Positions 9,250 to 17,442 of a DNA stretch of 49,161 nucleotides are shown in pieces. The stretch lies in the NCBI GenBank assembly GCA_900541335.1, contig UQJC01000010.1:1-49161 (forward strand). Direction: 5' to 3'. A model generated the notes under the pieces. That model was not told where the DNA came from, did no database searches, and saw only the letters and a list, made by a program, of their open reading frames with translations. A program made the position numbers and the translations under genes. Source of the stretch: an uncultured Prevotella sp. (GTDB lineage Bacteria > Bacteroidota > Bacteroidia > Bacteroidales > Bacteroidaceae). Within the stretch, counting starts at the first letter, position 1, and each line of letters opens with the position of its first letter.

Positions 9250-9257
9250 TACCTTTG
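9250..9257 (+). promoter_or_regulatory. -7 box for the serine palmitoyltransferase gene
   Basis: TACCTTTG matches TAnnTTTG and lies about 50 bases before the start codon. A -33 TTG is not evident at 19-21 bases upstream. Confidence 0.6.
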
Positions 9258-9308
9258 CACAAAATTATCGTTGGGGTGCAGGTTTTATAGCCTTGTCAAC
9301 CTCTATCA

Positions 9309-10508
9309 ATGAACACTAAAATGGGTATTTTACAAGACAGATTAGCAAAGTACACTTTACCGCAAGAGTATCAAGCGAAAGGAGTATATCCTTATTTCCG
9401 TGAAATAGAAGGTAAACAAGGCACTGAAGTGGAAATGGGCGGACATCACGTATTGATGTTCGGTTCAAATGCTTATACAGGCCTGCCTGGTGATGAGCGC
9501 ATCATCAATGCCGGTATCGAAGCTATGAAGAAATATGGCTCAGGCTGTGCGGGCTCTCGCTTCTTGAACGGTACGCTCGATCTTCACGTACAATTGGAGA
9601 AAGAGTTAGCTGAGTTCGTAGGTAAAGAAGATGCCCTTTGCTATTCCACCGGTTTTACGGTTAACTCTGGCGTAATTTCTTGTTTGACGGGTCGTGAAGA
9701 CTATATTATTTGTGACGACCGCGACCATGCTTCTATCGTAGACGGTCGCCGCCTTTCCTTTTCAACTTGCTTGAAGTACAAGCACAACGATATGGCTGAC
9801 CTCGAACGTCAGCTTCAGAAGTGTGCTCCGGAAGCAGTCAAGCTGATTGTGGTAGACGGTGTATTCTCCATGGAAGGTGATTTGGCTAAGTTGCCCGAAA
9901 TCGTTAAACTGAAGCATAAGTATAACGCAACAATTATGGTTGACGAAGCACACGGTATCGGTGTGTTTGGTCGTCAAGGTCGTGGTGTGTGTGACTATTT
10001 CGGATTGACAGACGAGGTAGACTTGATTATGGGTACCTTCAGTAAGTCTTTGGCTTCGATCGGTGGCTTCATCGCTGCAGACAAGAGCATCATCAACTGG
10101 TTGCGTCACAACTCACGTACCTATATCTTCTCAGCTTCCAATACACCTGCCGCTACGGCATGTGCTCGTGAGGCACTCCACATCATTCAGCAGGAGCCCG
10201 AACGTATCGAAGCACTTTGGGACGTGACGCGTTATGCCTTGAAGCGTTTCCGTGAGGAAGGCTTTGAAATTGGCGATACGGAATCTCCGATTATCCCGCT
10301 TTATGTGCGTGACACTGAGAAGACCTTTGTGGCTACAGCCCGTGCTTTCGAGGAAGGCGTGTTTATTAACCCCGTGATTCCTCCTGCTTGTGCTCCCCAC
10401 GATACCCTCGTTCGTGTGGCATTGATGGCTACGCACACCAAAGAACAGGTAGACCGTGCCGTTGCTTCACTTGGCAAGGTGTTCCGTGAATTGGAAATCA
10501 TCAAATAA
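9309..10508 (+). CDS. spt: Serine palmitoyltransferase-like alpha-oxoamine synthase
   Basis: PLP enzyme of the alpha-oxoamine synthase group, which condenses an amino acid with an acyl-CoA; in Bacteroidales this form makes 3-ketosphinganine from serine and palmitoyl-CoA, the first step of sphingolipid synthesis. The 399-residue protein shows GSNAYTGLPGD, GSGCAGSRFLNGTLDLHVQL, DDRDHASIVDG, VDGVFSMEGDLAKLPEI, VDEAHGIGVFG and the PLP-lysine motif GTFSKSLASIGG. ATG 9321 (MGILQDRLAKY) is an alternative start four codons in and may be the true one. The same fold includes glycine C-acetyltransferase (Kbl), but the N-terminus (YFREIEGKQGTEVEMGGH) and overall sequence match the Bacteroidales Spt as I remember it. 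A lipid-kinase gene lies nearby. Confidence 0.85.
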   Translation: MNTKMGILQDRLAKYTLPQEYQAKGVYPYFREIEGKQGTEVEMGGHHVLMFGSNAYTGLPGDERIINAGIEAMKKYGSGCAGSRFLNGTLDLHVQLEKELAEFVGKEDALCYSTGFTVNSGVISCLTGREDYIICDDRDHASIVDGRRLSFSTCLKYKHNDMADLERQLQKCAPEAVKLIVVDGVFSMEGDLAKLPEIVKLKHKYNATIMVDEAHGIGVFGRQGRGVCDYFGLTDEVDLIMGTFSKSLASIGGFIAADKSIINWLRHNSRTYIFSASNTPAATACAREALHIIQQEPERIEALWDVTRYALKRFREEGFEIGDTESPIIPLYVRDTEKTFVATARAFEEGVFINPVIPPACAPHDTLVRVALMATHTKEQVDRAVASLGKVFRELEIIK

Positions 10509-10658
10509 ATAAGTTGATAGCAGAATTGGAAGTTGGGAAGTTGTTAGATGAAAGCCTGGGGCAATTGCCTACAGGGGCTTAGGCACTGCTTCTCCTCGTT
10601 CTACGCATCAACAGTTCATTCAATCGATTATAAAACTCACTATTTCTCAATAACTCTT

Positions 10659-12299
10659 ATGGAAAAAAGCGCATTACAGATTGCACGTGCCGCTTACCAG
10701 CCCAAACTCCCCGCTGGTCTTCGTGGCAATGTGAGCATCAAGGAAGGTGAACCCACTCAGAGCGTGGGCGATCAGGAAGAAATCAAGAATCTCTTCCCCA
10801 ATACGTACGGTATGCCTCTCGTTGAGTTTGTACCCAGTTCTGAAAAGAAGGAATATGCTCCGATGAACATCGGTATCATTCTTTCTGGTGGTCAGGCTCC
10901 TGGTGGTCACAACGTAATCTGCGGCCTTTACGACGAATTGAAGAAGCAGAATGCAGCTAACAAGCTCTACGGCTTCTTGATGGGTCCTGGCGGCTTGGTA
11001 GATCACAAGTATATCGAACTGACTGACGCTGTCATCGATGAATATCGTAACACAGGTGGTTTCGATATGATCGGTTCTGGTCGTACGAAGCTCGAAGAAG
11101 AAGATCAGTTCGAAAGCGGCTTGAAGATTATCCGTGAACTCGGTATCAAGGCTGTAGTTATCATCGGTGGTGACGACTCTAATACGAACGCTTGTGTATT
11201 GGCTGAGTACTACGCTGCTCACAACTATGGCGTACAGGTTATTGGTTGCCCCAAGACGATTGACGGTGACTTGAAGAACGAGCAGATTGAAACTTCTTTC
11301 GGCTTCGACACGGCTTGTAAGACTTATGCTGAAGTTATTGGTAACATTCAGCGTGATGCTAACTCAGCTCGCAAGTACTGGCACTTCATTAAGTTGATGG
11401 GTCGTTCTGCTAGCCACATTGCTTTGGAATGTGCACTCCAGTGCCAGCCCAACGTGTGCATCGTAAGTGAAGAGGTTGAAGAGAAGAACCAGACGCTCGA
11501 CGATATCGTTACTTACATTGCAGGTGTTGTAGCTAAGCGTGCAGCTAACGGTAACAACTTTGGTACGGTATTGATTCCCGAAGGTTTGATCGAGTTCATC
11601 CCCGCTATGAAGAAGCTCATCGCTGAGTTGAACGACTTGCTCGCTACTCCTGAAGCTGCTAATGTTGCTGCTACGGAACAGCGTGCATGGATCCTCGGTA
11701 AGCTCTCTAAGGAGAATGCTGCTATCTATGAAAGCCTCCCCGAAGGTGTGGCTAAGCAGCTCACGATGGAGCGTGACCCCCACGGTAACGTACAGGTTTC
11801 ACTCATCGAGACAGAAAAGCTCCTCTCTGAAATGGTTGCTAGCAAGCTTGCTGCTTGGAAGCAGGAAGGTAAGTTCGTAGGTAAGTTTGCTGCTCAGCAT
11901 CACTTCTTCGGTTACGAAGGTCGTTGCGCCGCTCCTTCTAACTACGATGCCGACTACTGCTATGCACTCGGTACCAGCGCCGCTCAGCTCGTTGCTAATG
12001 GCAAGACGGGTTACATGGCTATCGTAAAGAACACGACGGCTCCTGCTGAACAGTGGATTGCTGGTGGTGTGCCTATCACGATGATGATGAACATGGAGCG
12101 TCGTAACGGTAAGATGAAGCCCGTAATCAAGAAGGCACTTGTTCGTTTGGATGGTGCTCCCTTCAAGGCATTTGCTGCTCACCGTGAGGAATGGGCTGAA
12201 CAGACTGCATTTGTTTACCCCGGTCCTATCCAGTACTTCGGTCCGACGGAAGTTTGCGACCAGTGCACGATGACGCTGAAGCTTGAGCAGGGTAAGTAA
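10659..12299 (+). CDS. pfp: Pyrophosphate-dependent 6-phosphofructokinase, long form
   Basis: Catalyses reversible phosphorylation of fructose 6-phosphate to fructose 1,6-bisphosphate with PPi, the central glycolytic step in many anaerobes. The start at ATG 10659 (MEKSALQIARAAYQPKLP) gives 546 residues, typical for the long PPi-type family; the frame is open further upstream in non-coding-like DNA. Diagnostic motifs are GGDDSNTNA, where the second Asp replaces the Gly of ATP-type enzymes and excludes ATP, and PKTIDGDLKN, where Lys and Asp act in PPi catalysis; MGRSASHIALECAL is the sugar-phosphate loop region. Codon use is strongly biased (AAG, CTC, GCT), suggesting high expression. The leader from 10509 is a GA-rich then CT-rich stretch like others in this window. 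Fructose 6-phosphate from the polyol operon would enter here. Confidence 0.95.
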   Translation: MEKSALQIARAAYQPKLPAGLRGNVSIKEGEPTQSVGDQEEIKNLFPNTYGMPLVEFVPSSEKKEYAPMNIGIILSGGQAPGGHNVICGLYDELKKQNAANKLYGFLMGPGGLVDHKYIELTDAVIDEYRNTGGFDMIGSGRTKLEEEDQFESGLKIIRELGIKAVVIIGGDDSNTNACVLAEYYAAHNYGVQVIGCPKTIDGDLKNEQIETSFGFDTACKTYAEVIGNIQRDANSARKYWHFIKLMGRSASHIALECALQCQPNVCIVSEEVEEKNQTLDDIVTYIAGVVAKRAANGNNFGTVLIPEGLIEFIPAMKKLIAELNDLLATPEAANVAATEQRAWILGKLSKENAAIYESLPEGVAKQLTMERDPHGNVQVSLIETEKLLSEMVASKLAAWKQEGKFVGKFAAQHHFFGYEGRCAAPSNYDADYCYALGTSAAQLVANGKTGYMAIVKNTTAPAEQWIAGGVPITMMMNMERRNGKMKPVIKKALVRLDGAPFKAFAAHREEWAEQTAFVYPGPIQYFGPTEVCDQCTMTLKLEQGK

Positions 12300-12320
12300 T
12301 CTTTGCTCGTAAGACACCTT

Positions 12321-12429
12321 AAAGGATTAGGAATCAACACTTCATTTGAAACGCATTCAATGGCTTGGTCGCTTCATTCTTTTTGAAGTGCGCCGTGTGT
12401 TTCTAAGGAGGTAGTGTATTCCTAATCCT
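12321..12429. terminator. Long inverted repeat after pfp, likely terminator
   Basis: Perfect 13-bp arms, AAGGATTAGGAAT (12321-12333) and ATTCCTAATCCTT (12417-12429), flank about 83 bases with further partial complementarity; a run CTTTT follows. It starts 21 bases after the pfp stop codon. Confidence 0.55.
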
Positions 12430-12566
12430 TCTTTTATTTCGCTTATCCATTCTCCTTTTGAGGCGTAGGAAAGGTAGATGATTGAATCCTAATTTTAAGC
12501 TGCATTACCTTATCCTTCAATCGCTTCAGAACCTTATCACCTTATCACCGAATCACCTCATCACTT

Positions 12567-13439
12567 ATGTCGGTAAAAAACTCTCGAACGGTACGCGGAC
12601 CACAGCGCGCAACGGGTAAACGACGTGCAACAAAGGCTTATCAGAGTTCTGCTCGATTGAAACTCCATGCCATTGAGTTAAAGGCGCGTTCTATCTTCTT
12701 GCGTTTGTTGATGGTATTGGGAGTGGGGCTTTTTTGTTACCTGATGTACATCTACTTCGTCAGACCTTATACCCTCAAGTGGCAGGCACTCTATGGTAAA
12801 GAAGTTTACCCAGAGGGATTTTCGATTCGAGGAGTAGACGTAAGTCATCATCAGGGTGATATCAATTGGGAAAAATTATCCCGTTCGGCTGTAGGGAATG
12901 AACCTATTTCGTTTGTATTTATCAAGGCAACGGAAGGTCAGGACTTCTTGGATGAAAACTTCAATGAGAATTTTTACGAAGCGCGTGAGCATGGTCTCAT
13001 ACGCGGAGCCTATCATTATTTTAAACCGAATGTTTCTGCCGACAAACAAGCGCGTTACTTCTTGAAGCAGGTGCATTTGGAAGAAGGGGATTTGCCGCCG
13101 GTACTCGATATAGAGGAAGTGGGCAATCTGACACCCGAAGACTTACGCAAAGCCAGTTTAACCTGGTTGAAAGCTGTAGAGAAGCGTTATAATGTGCCAC
13201 CGATTCTCTATACAAACTATAAGTTCAAAGTCGATTATCTCAATACAAAAGAATTTGAGCGTTATCCTTATTGGATTGCTCATTACTATGTGCCCAGTCT
13301 CACTTATAAAGGTCCTTGGAAGTTTTGGCAGCATACGGACTGTGGCAAAGTGGCTGGTATTAAGGGAAAGGTAGACTTGAATATCTACAATGGTTCGATG
13401 TATGACCTTCGGCGTCTTTGCTTGGATGAGATTCCATAG
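12567..13439 (+). CDS. Membrane-anchored GH25 muramidase (lysozyme)
   Basis: A 290-residue protein predicted to cleave the beta-1,4 bond between MurNAc and GlcNAc in peptidoglycan. The first ~45 residues are strongly basic (Lys/Arg) and cytoplasmic, followed by one membrane segment (LRLLMVLGVGLFCYLMYIYF), then the GH25 domain facing the periplasm. GH25 motifs are GVDVSHHQGDINW (active-site Asp), FIKATEGQDF, GAYHYFKPN and VLDIEEVG (the D-x-E catalytic pair). The end, NIYNGSMYDLRRLCL, is typical of the family. The leader just before ATG carries short CT-rich direct repeats (CTTATCACC-like). A second, secreted GH25 gene follows after a strong terminator, so the two are not co-transcribed. Confidence 0.92.
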   Translation: MSVKNSRTVRGPQRATGKRRATKAYQSSARLKLHAIELKARSIFLRLLMVLGVGLFCYLMYIYFVRPYTLKWQALYGKEVYPEGFSIRGVDVSHHQGDINWEKLSRSAVGNEPISFVFIKATEGQDFLDENFNENFYEAREHGLIRGAYHYFKPNVSADKQARYFLKQVHLEEGDLPPVLDIEEVGNLTPEDLRKASLTWLKAVEKRYNVPPILYTNYKFKVDYLNTKEFERYPYWIAHYYVPSLTYKGPWKFWQHTDCGKVAGIKGKVDLNIYNGSMYDLRRLCLDEIP

Positions 13440-13517
13440 CGCATTGGACGCTTTTCTTATGAAGGATTTAATTCTCATGCGTGAACCGAATTGTTCGTTC
13501 CTTCTTTTTTATTACTC

Positions 13518-13563
13518 TCAAACGCTTCGTACTTTCTCGTTTTAAAAAGTGCGAAGCGTTTGA
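13518..13563 (+). terminator. Terminator after the first GH25 gene
   Basis: Near-perfect 18-bp arms, TCAAACGCTTCGTACTTT (13518-13535) and AAAGTGCGAAGCGTTTGA (13546-13563), followed by CTTTTAA. It separates the two GH25 genes. Confidence 0.8.
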
Positions 13564-13605
13564 CTTTTAAGAGAAATCGTTTACGCAGGTGCCGAATATA
13601 TTTTT

Positions 13606-13613
13606 TATCTTTG
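13606..13613 (+). promoter_or_regulatory. -7 box for the second GH25 gene
   Basis: TATCTTTG ends five bases before ATG 13619. It shows that an upstream ATG at 13589 cannot be the start and implies an almost leaderless mRNA unless ATG 13655 is used. Confidence 0.65.
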
Positions 13614-13618
13614 CCGCC

Positions 13619-14461
13619 ATGGAATTTCAGAAGACCTTATCTCGCTTTTTCAATATGCACAATAGCTGTGCTTTGGCACTCTCGTTGTTGATGTTTGCTC
13701 CTGCTCCCGCTTTGGCTCGTAAGAAAGACAAAAATCCGGGGCAGGGTATGGCCGCGTACATGGCTATCGAGCCGGATGTGATGGCTGTAAAGGCAGAAGG
13801 TGAACGGAGAGTAGAGCACGCAGCAGCCGTGTTCATTCATCAGTCGCATGCCCGCATCAATTCCAAATATAAGGAAGGTATCGATGTCTCCCATTACCAG
13901 GGAAGTATCGATTGGGATGAAGTAGTCAACGGTACTTCCATTTCGTATGCCTATCTGAAGGCTACGGAGGGAGCTTCCTTGGTGGACAAAACCTATGAGC
14001 GCAATCTTTCGGAGGCGCGTCGGGTAGGCTTGAGTGTGGGCAGTTACCATTTCTATCGTCCCAACATCGATTGGCGCAAACAGTTTGACAACATGACTTC
14101 CGTAGTGAAGCCCAGTGAACAAGACTTGGTGCCCATCATTGACATCGAACATCGAGGCTCGGTGAGCTATGAGACTTTTATATCCGATTTGCGTACCTTC
14201 ATTCAGAAGGTGACGGAGTTCTATGGTAAGAAGCCCTTGCTCTATACGTACCACAATTTCTACAACCGCTACTTGCTCGGTGAGTTTAAGGATTACCATT
14301 TCATGATTGCGCGTTATCGTACAGATTCGCCCACACTGAATGATGGCAAGGATTACATCATGTGGCAGTACACGGCAACCGGTTCTATCCCGGGTATTCG
14401 AGGCAATGTAGACCGTTCGCGTATCATGGGCAATTACTCTTTGCATCAAGTCAAGATGTAA
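13619..14461 (+). CDS. Secreted GH25 muramidase (lysozyme)
   Basis: A second GH25 enzyme of 280 residues. The start at ATG 13619 (MEFQKTLSRFFNMHNSCALA) gives a signal peptide with a basic n-region, a hydrophobic core (ALALSLLMFAPAPALA) and a likely cleavage near ALA-RKK; ATG 13655 would give a shorter, uncharged signal and remains possible. The GH25 domain has GIDVSHYQGSIDWDEV (active-site Asp), YLKATEGASL, VGSYHFYRPN, VPIIDIEHRG (D-x-E pair) and ends with GNVDRSRIMGNYSL. Between signal and domain lie about 60 residues of linker. The protein is soluble periplasmic or secreted, unlike the anchored paralogue directly upstream. It has its own promoter and terminator. It may act on own wall remodelling or on competitors; the sequence does not decide. 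Confidence 0.91.
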   Translation: MEFQKTLSRFFNMHNSCALALSLLMFAPAPALARKKDKNPGQGMAAYMAIEPDVMAVKAEGERRVEHAAAVFIHQSHARINSKYKEGIDVSHYQGSIDWDEVVNGTSISYAYLKATEGASLVDKTYERNLSEARRVGLSVGSYHFYRPNIDWRKQFDNMTSVVKPSEQDLVPIIDIEHRGSVSYETFISDLRTFIQKVTEFYGKKPLLYTYHNFYNRYLLGEFKDYHFMIARYRTDSPTLNDGKDYIMWQYTATGSIPGIRGNVDRSRIMGNYSLHQVKM

Positions 14462-14510
14462 AAACACTTGAGGCCGTTCGGGTAAGGGAACGCTTCAATC
14501 AACGTTAGGT

Positions 14511-14564
14511 AACGGACGATAGTAGGTGATTCCGTATAAGGAAGCCTGCTTTCGTCCGTTTTTT
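14511..14564 (+). terminator. Terminator after the second GH25 gene
   Basis: A stem from AACGGACGATAGTAGG (14511-14526) to CCTGCTTTCGTCCGTT (14545-14560), with an inner TTCC/GGAA pairing, is followed by a TTTTTTCTTTCT run. Confidence 0.85.
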
Positions 14565-14654
14565 CTTTCTTCTAAAAGGGTAGTGACAGGTGTATTTTAA
14601 CCGTCCGGTTGCATCTCCCTCTTCTTCTTACGGCAAAAGGTCGGGAGAATTTAC

Positions 14655-14662
14655 TAATTTTG
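14655..14662 (+). promoter_or_regulatory. -7 box for serS
   Basis: TAATTTTG matches TAnnTTTG, 24 bases before the serS ATG; an upstream in-frame ATG at 14609 is therefore outside the transcript. Confidence 0.65.
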
Positions 14663-14686
14663 CGCTCAAATCAAATAGAAGAAGCT

Positions 14687-15961
14687 ATGCTTACTATCAA
14701 ACAAATCATTGAAGACAAAGAAGCCGTGATTCGCGGCTTGGAAAAGAAACAATTCAAAGGTGCGCGTGAAGCTATTGATCGCGTGTTGGAAATCGATAAT
14801 AAACGCAAGGAAGCCCAGGTGCAGGTGGATGCACTCAAGGCTCAGGTGAACAGCCTTTCCAAGAGCATCGGTGGTCTGATGAAGGAAGGCAAGAAGGACG
14901 AAGCTGAAACGGTGAAGCAGCAGGTGGCTGACATCAAGGCTAAGACCAAGGAACTTGAAGAAGTCATGAAGCAGGCAGAGGACGATAAGCGCGATTTGCT
15001 TTGCACCATCCCCAATGTACCTTACGATTTGGTTCCCGAGGGTAAGAGTGCCGAGGACAACCTGATTGTAAAAACGGGTGGTCATGATACGGTTCTTCCC
15101 GAAAATGCACTTCCTCACTGGGAACTCGCCAAGAAGTACAACCTCATCGACTTCGATTTGGGCGTAAAGATTTCGGGTGCAGGTTTCCCCGTTTATATTG
15201 GTCAGGGTGCTCGTTTGCAACGTGCATTGATTAACTTCTTCCTCGATGAAGCCCGTGCTGCTGGTTATACGGAAATCATGCCCCCGACGGTAGTTAACCA
15301 GGCTTCAGGTTATGGTACAGGACAGTTGCCCGATAAGGAAGGTCAGATGTACCACTGTGAGTTGGACGACCTTTACCTCATTCCCACGGCTGAGGTGCCC
15401 GTTACCAACATCTACCGTGATGTAATTCTCAACGAAGACCAATTGCCTATCAAGAATTGTGCTTACACACAGTGCTTCCGTCGCGAGGCAGGTAGCTATG
15501 GTAAGGACGTGCGCGGTTTGAACCGTCTGCATGAGTTCTCTAAGATTGAAATCGTACGCATCGACAAGCCCGAACATTCCGAACAGTCACACCAGGAAAT
15601 GTTGGCTCACGTAGAAGGCCTTTTGCAGAAGTTAGAGTTGCCTTATCGCATTCTCCGTCTGTGTGGTGGCGACATGAGCTTTACGGCTGCTATCTGCTAC
15701 GACTTCGAAGTATACAGCGAGGCCCAGAAGCGTTGGTTGGAAGTTAGCTCTGTTTCCAATTTCGATACTTATCAGGCCAACCGTTTGCAGTGCCGTTACC
15801 GTGGAGCAGACAAGAAGATTCAGCTCTGCCATACACTCAACGGTTCAGCTTTGGCTTTGCCCCGTATCGTGGCCGCTTTGCTCGAAGACTTCCAGACTCC
15901 CGAAGGCATCCGTATCCCGAAGGCATTGCAGCCTTACATGGGATGTGATATGATTAAGTAA
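14687..15961 (+). CDS. serS: Serine--tRNA ligase
   Basis: Charges tRNA-Ser (and tRNA-Sec where present) with serine via seryl-adenylate; cytoplasmic class II synthetase. The start at ATG 14687 (MLTIKQIIEDKEAVIRGLEK) gives 424 residues, the family length, and is supported by the -7 box just upstream. Residues about 27-105 form the long antiparallel coiled-coil arm that binds the tRNA variable loop. The catalytic core shows class II motif 2 as CFRREAGSYGKDVRGLNRLH with the following HEFSKIE, and motif 3 as LNGSALALPRIVAALLEDFQ. It is followed by a GA-rich/CT-rich inverted repeat and then ruvX. Identification is certain. Confidence 0.97.
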   Translation: MLTIKQIIEDKEAVIRGLEKKQFKGAREAIDRVLEIDNKRKEAQVQVDALKAQVNSLSKSIGGLMKEGKKDEAETVKQQVADIKAKTKELEEVMKQAEDDKRDLLCTIPNVPYDLVPEGKSAEDNLIVKTGGHDTVLPENALPHWELAKKYNLIDFDLGVKISGAGFPVYIGQGARLQRALINFFLDEARAAGYTEIMPPTVVNQASGYGTGQLPDKEGQMYHCELDDLYLIPTAEVPVTNIYRDVILNEDQLPIKNCAYTQCFRREAGSYGKDVRGLNRLHEFSKIEIVRIDKPEHSEQSHQEMLAHVEGLLQKLELPYRILRLCGGDMSFTAAICYDFEVYSEAQKRWLEVSSVSNFDTYQANRLQCRYRGADKKIQLCHTLNGSALALPRIVAALLEDFQTPEGIRIPKALQPYMGCDMIK

Positions 15962-15987
15962 GGACTGGTTCTATACATAATCAGTTG

Positions 15988-16091
15988 AAGAGTTGAGAGG
16001 CTTAGAAGTTTATAAGTTTAGGAGTTCAGAGATTGGTTTCATGCAAACTCTCGACTCCTTAACTCTTCAACTTCTTAGCTTCTCAACTCTT
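15988..16091. repeat. GA-rich/CT-rich imperfect inverted repeat between serS and ruvX
   Basis: Arms of 21 bases (15988-16008, AAGAGTTGAGAGGCTTAGAA plus G; 16071-16091) pair with two mismatches; between them are further AGTTTAGGAGTT and AACTCTTCAACT-like units. The GA-rich half follows the serS stop and the CT-rich half runs on to the ruvX start, leaving a nearly purine-poor leader. Similar elements occur elsewhere in the window. Confidence 0.75.
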
Positions 16092-16161
16092 TAAGCTTTC
16101 ATCTCTTCTACCTCTATATTTCTATACTCTCTTTCCTTTCCTCTTTAACTCCTTCCCATTT

Positions 16162-16578
16162 ATGCGCATTCTTTCAATTGATTATGGTAAGAAACGGACG
16201 GGTATTGCTGTCACTGATTCCTTGCAGATTATTGCCAACGGACTGACTACTGTCGATACGTCTGATCTCATCAAGTTTTTGAAGGAATATACTGCAAAGG
16301 AAGCGGTCGAACGCTTCGTGTTGGGACTTCCGACCCAACCCAACGGTCAGCCTTCTGACAATCTGCCTCGTGTCCAGGCTTTTGCTGAAAAATTGGCCAA
16401 GGTCTTTCCGCAGATTCCCGTCGAATTTTATGACGAGCGTTTCACTTCCGTCTTGGCTCATCAGGCCATTTTGGACAGTGGCATCGGTAAGAAGCGTCGC
16501 AGACAGGATAAAGGGCTGGTCGACGAAATCAGTGCCTGTATCATTTTGCAAAGCTATCTGGAAAGTAGAGGAAGATAA
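16162..16578 (+). CDS. ruvX: RuvX/YqgF-family Holliday-junction resolvase-like protein
   Basis: A 138-residue RNase H-fold protein; family members are implicated in 16S rRNA 5'-end maturation and Holliday-junction processing in the cytoplasm. Motifs are the N-terminal ILSIDYGKKRTGIAVTD with the first metal-binding Asp, FVLGLPTQPNGQPSDN, and DERFTSVLAHQAI with the Asp-Glu pair. The Lys/Arg-rich loop KKRRRQDKGLVDEISA carries the final acidic residues. Length and order are standard. It precedes def on the same strand with a 160-base gap that contains a small hairpin (16617-16643). The leader is CT-rich with no Shine-Dalgarno sequence. Confidence 0.93.
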   Translation: MRILSIDYGKKRTGIAVTDSLQIIANGLTTVDTSDLIKFLKEYTAKEAVERFVLGLPTQPNGQPSDNLPRVQAFAEKLAKVFPQIPVEFYDERFTSVLAHQAILDSGIGKKRRRQDKGLVDEISACIILQSYLESRGR

Positions 16579-16616
16579 GCGAGAGAAGGTGAAAGCGCTC
16601 GATTCGTTCACAGAGT

Positions 16617-16643
16617 CGACTACCGGCTTAAAGCCGACAGTCG
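16617..16643. repeat. Small GC-rich hairpin between ruvX and def
   Basis: CGACTACCGGCTT (16617-16629) pairs with AAGCCGACAGTCG (16631-16643) with a few mismatches. It may be a weak terminator or a REP-like remnant. Confidence 0.4.
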
Positions 16644-16738
16644 TTCATACGACTTCCCTCATCTCCCCATAATCCCGTACCCTCATTAATAACTTCTACC
16701 TTCGAAGAGAGGCGTAGAGGAATAATCCCTATATCCCC

Positions 16739-17296
16739 ATGATTCTCCCTATTTATACCTACGGTATGCCCGTGCTTCGCAAGGAAGCTGAGGACATTAC
16801 CCCCGACTATCCTGAACTCAAGCAACTCATTGCCGATATGTTTGAAACCATGTATCGCAGTGACGGCGTGGGTTTGGCAGCTCCGCAGATTGGCAAACCC
16901 ATTCGTTTGGTTGTCATTACGCTCGATGTTCTGAAAGACGACTATCCTGAATATGCCGGATTTAATAAGGCTTACATCAATCCGCATATCCTCGAATACG
17001 ATGATACCGAAACGAAGTCAATGGAAGAGGGTTGTCTCAGTGTGCCGGGCATTCACGAACCCGTGCGCCGTCCGACCCGTATCCGTGTGAAGTACATGGA
17101 TGAAGACTTCCAGGAACATGACGAATGGGTAGAAGGCTATCTGGCTCGAGTGATGCAACACGAGTTCGACCACCTCGACGGTCATCTTTTCGTAGACCGT
17201 TTAGCTCCCCTTCGTAAACAAATGGTACGCAGCAAGCTGACCCAGATACTGAAGGGTAAGTTCCGTTGCGCTTACAAGGTGAAGTCACCGAAGTAG
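16739..17296 (+). CDS. def: Peptide deformylase
   Basis: Removes the N-formyl group from nascent proteins; a metalloenzyme acting at the ribosome. The 185-residue protein has all three family motifs: GVGLAAPQIG (motif 1), EGCLSVPGI with the metal-binding Cys and oxyanion Leu (motif 2), and QHEFDHLDG with the two metal-binding His and the catalytic Glu (motif 3). The short C-terminal helix and basic end (KGKFRCAYKVKSPK) are typical of Bacteroidetes. It lies between ruvX and a TPR gene, an order I recall from other Bacteroidales; the next gene starts after a 146-base GA/CT-rich spacer. Confidence 0.96.
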   Translation: MILPIYTYGMPVLRKEAEDITPDYPELKQLIADMFETMYRSDGVGLAAPQIGKPIRLVVITLDVLKDDYPEYAGFNKAYINPHILEYDDTETKSMEEGCLSVPGIHEPVRRPTRIRVKYMDEDFQEHDEWVEGYLARVMQHEFDHLDGHLFVDRLAPLRKQMVRSKLTQILKGKFRCAYKVKSPK

Positions 17297-17442
17297 GAAG
17301 CAGACCAGAAGGTCAGAAGTTTAAAAGTGAAGGAGTGTCATCATTCAGAAATGACGAAGGTGAGCTGAGCTACATCCTTCAACCTTTCGACTCTCAACTC
17401 CTCAACCTTTTGACTCCTCAACTGATAAACTCTTCCACTCTT

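Noticed and set aside
8991..9260. Minus-strand frame of 89 residues before the palmitoyltransferase gene
   Set aside because: It overlaps the -7 box of the plus-strand gene and has no recognisable feature.
9309..10508. Glycine C-acetyltransferase (Kbl) as the function
   Set aside because: Same enzyme group, but the N-terminus and motif wording match the Bacteroidales serine palmitoyltransferase better, and no threonine dehydrogenase gene is adjacent.
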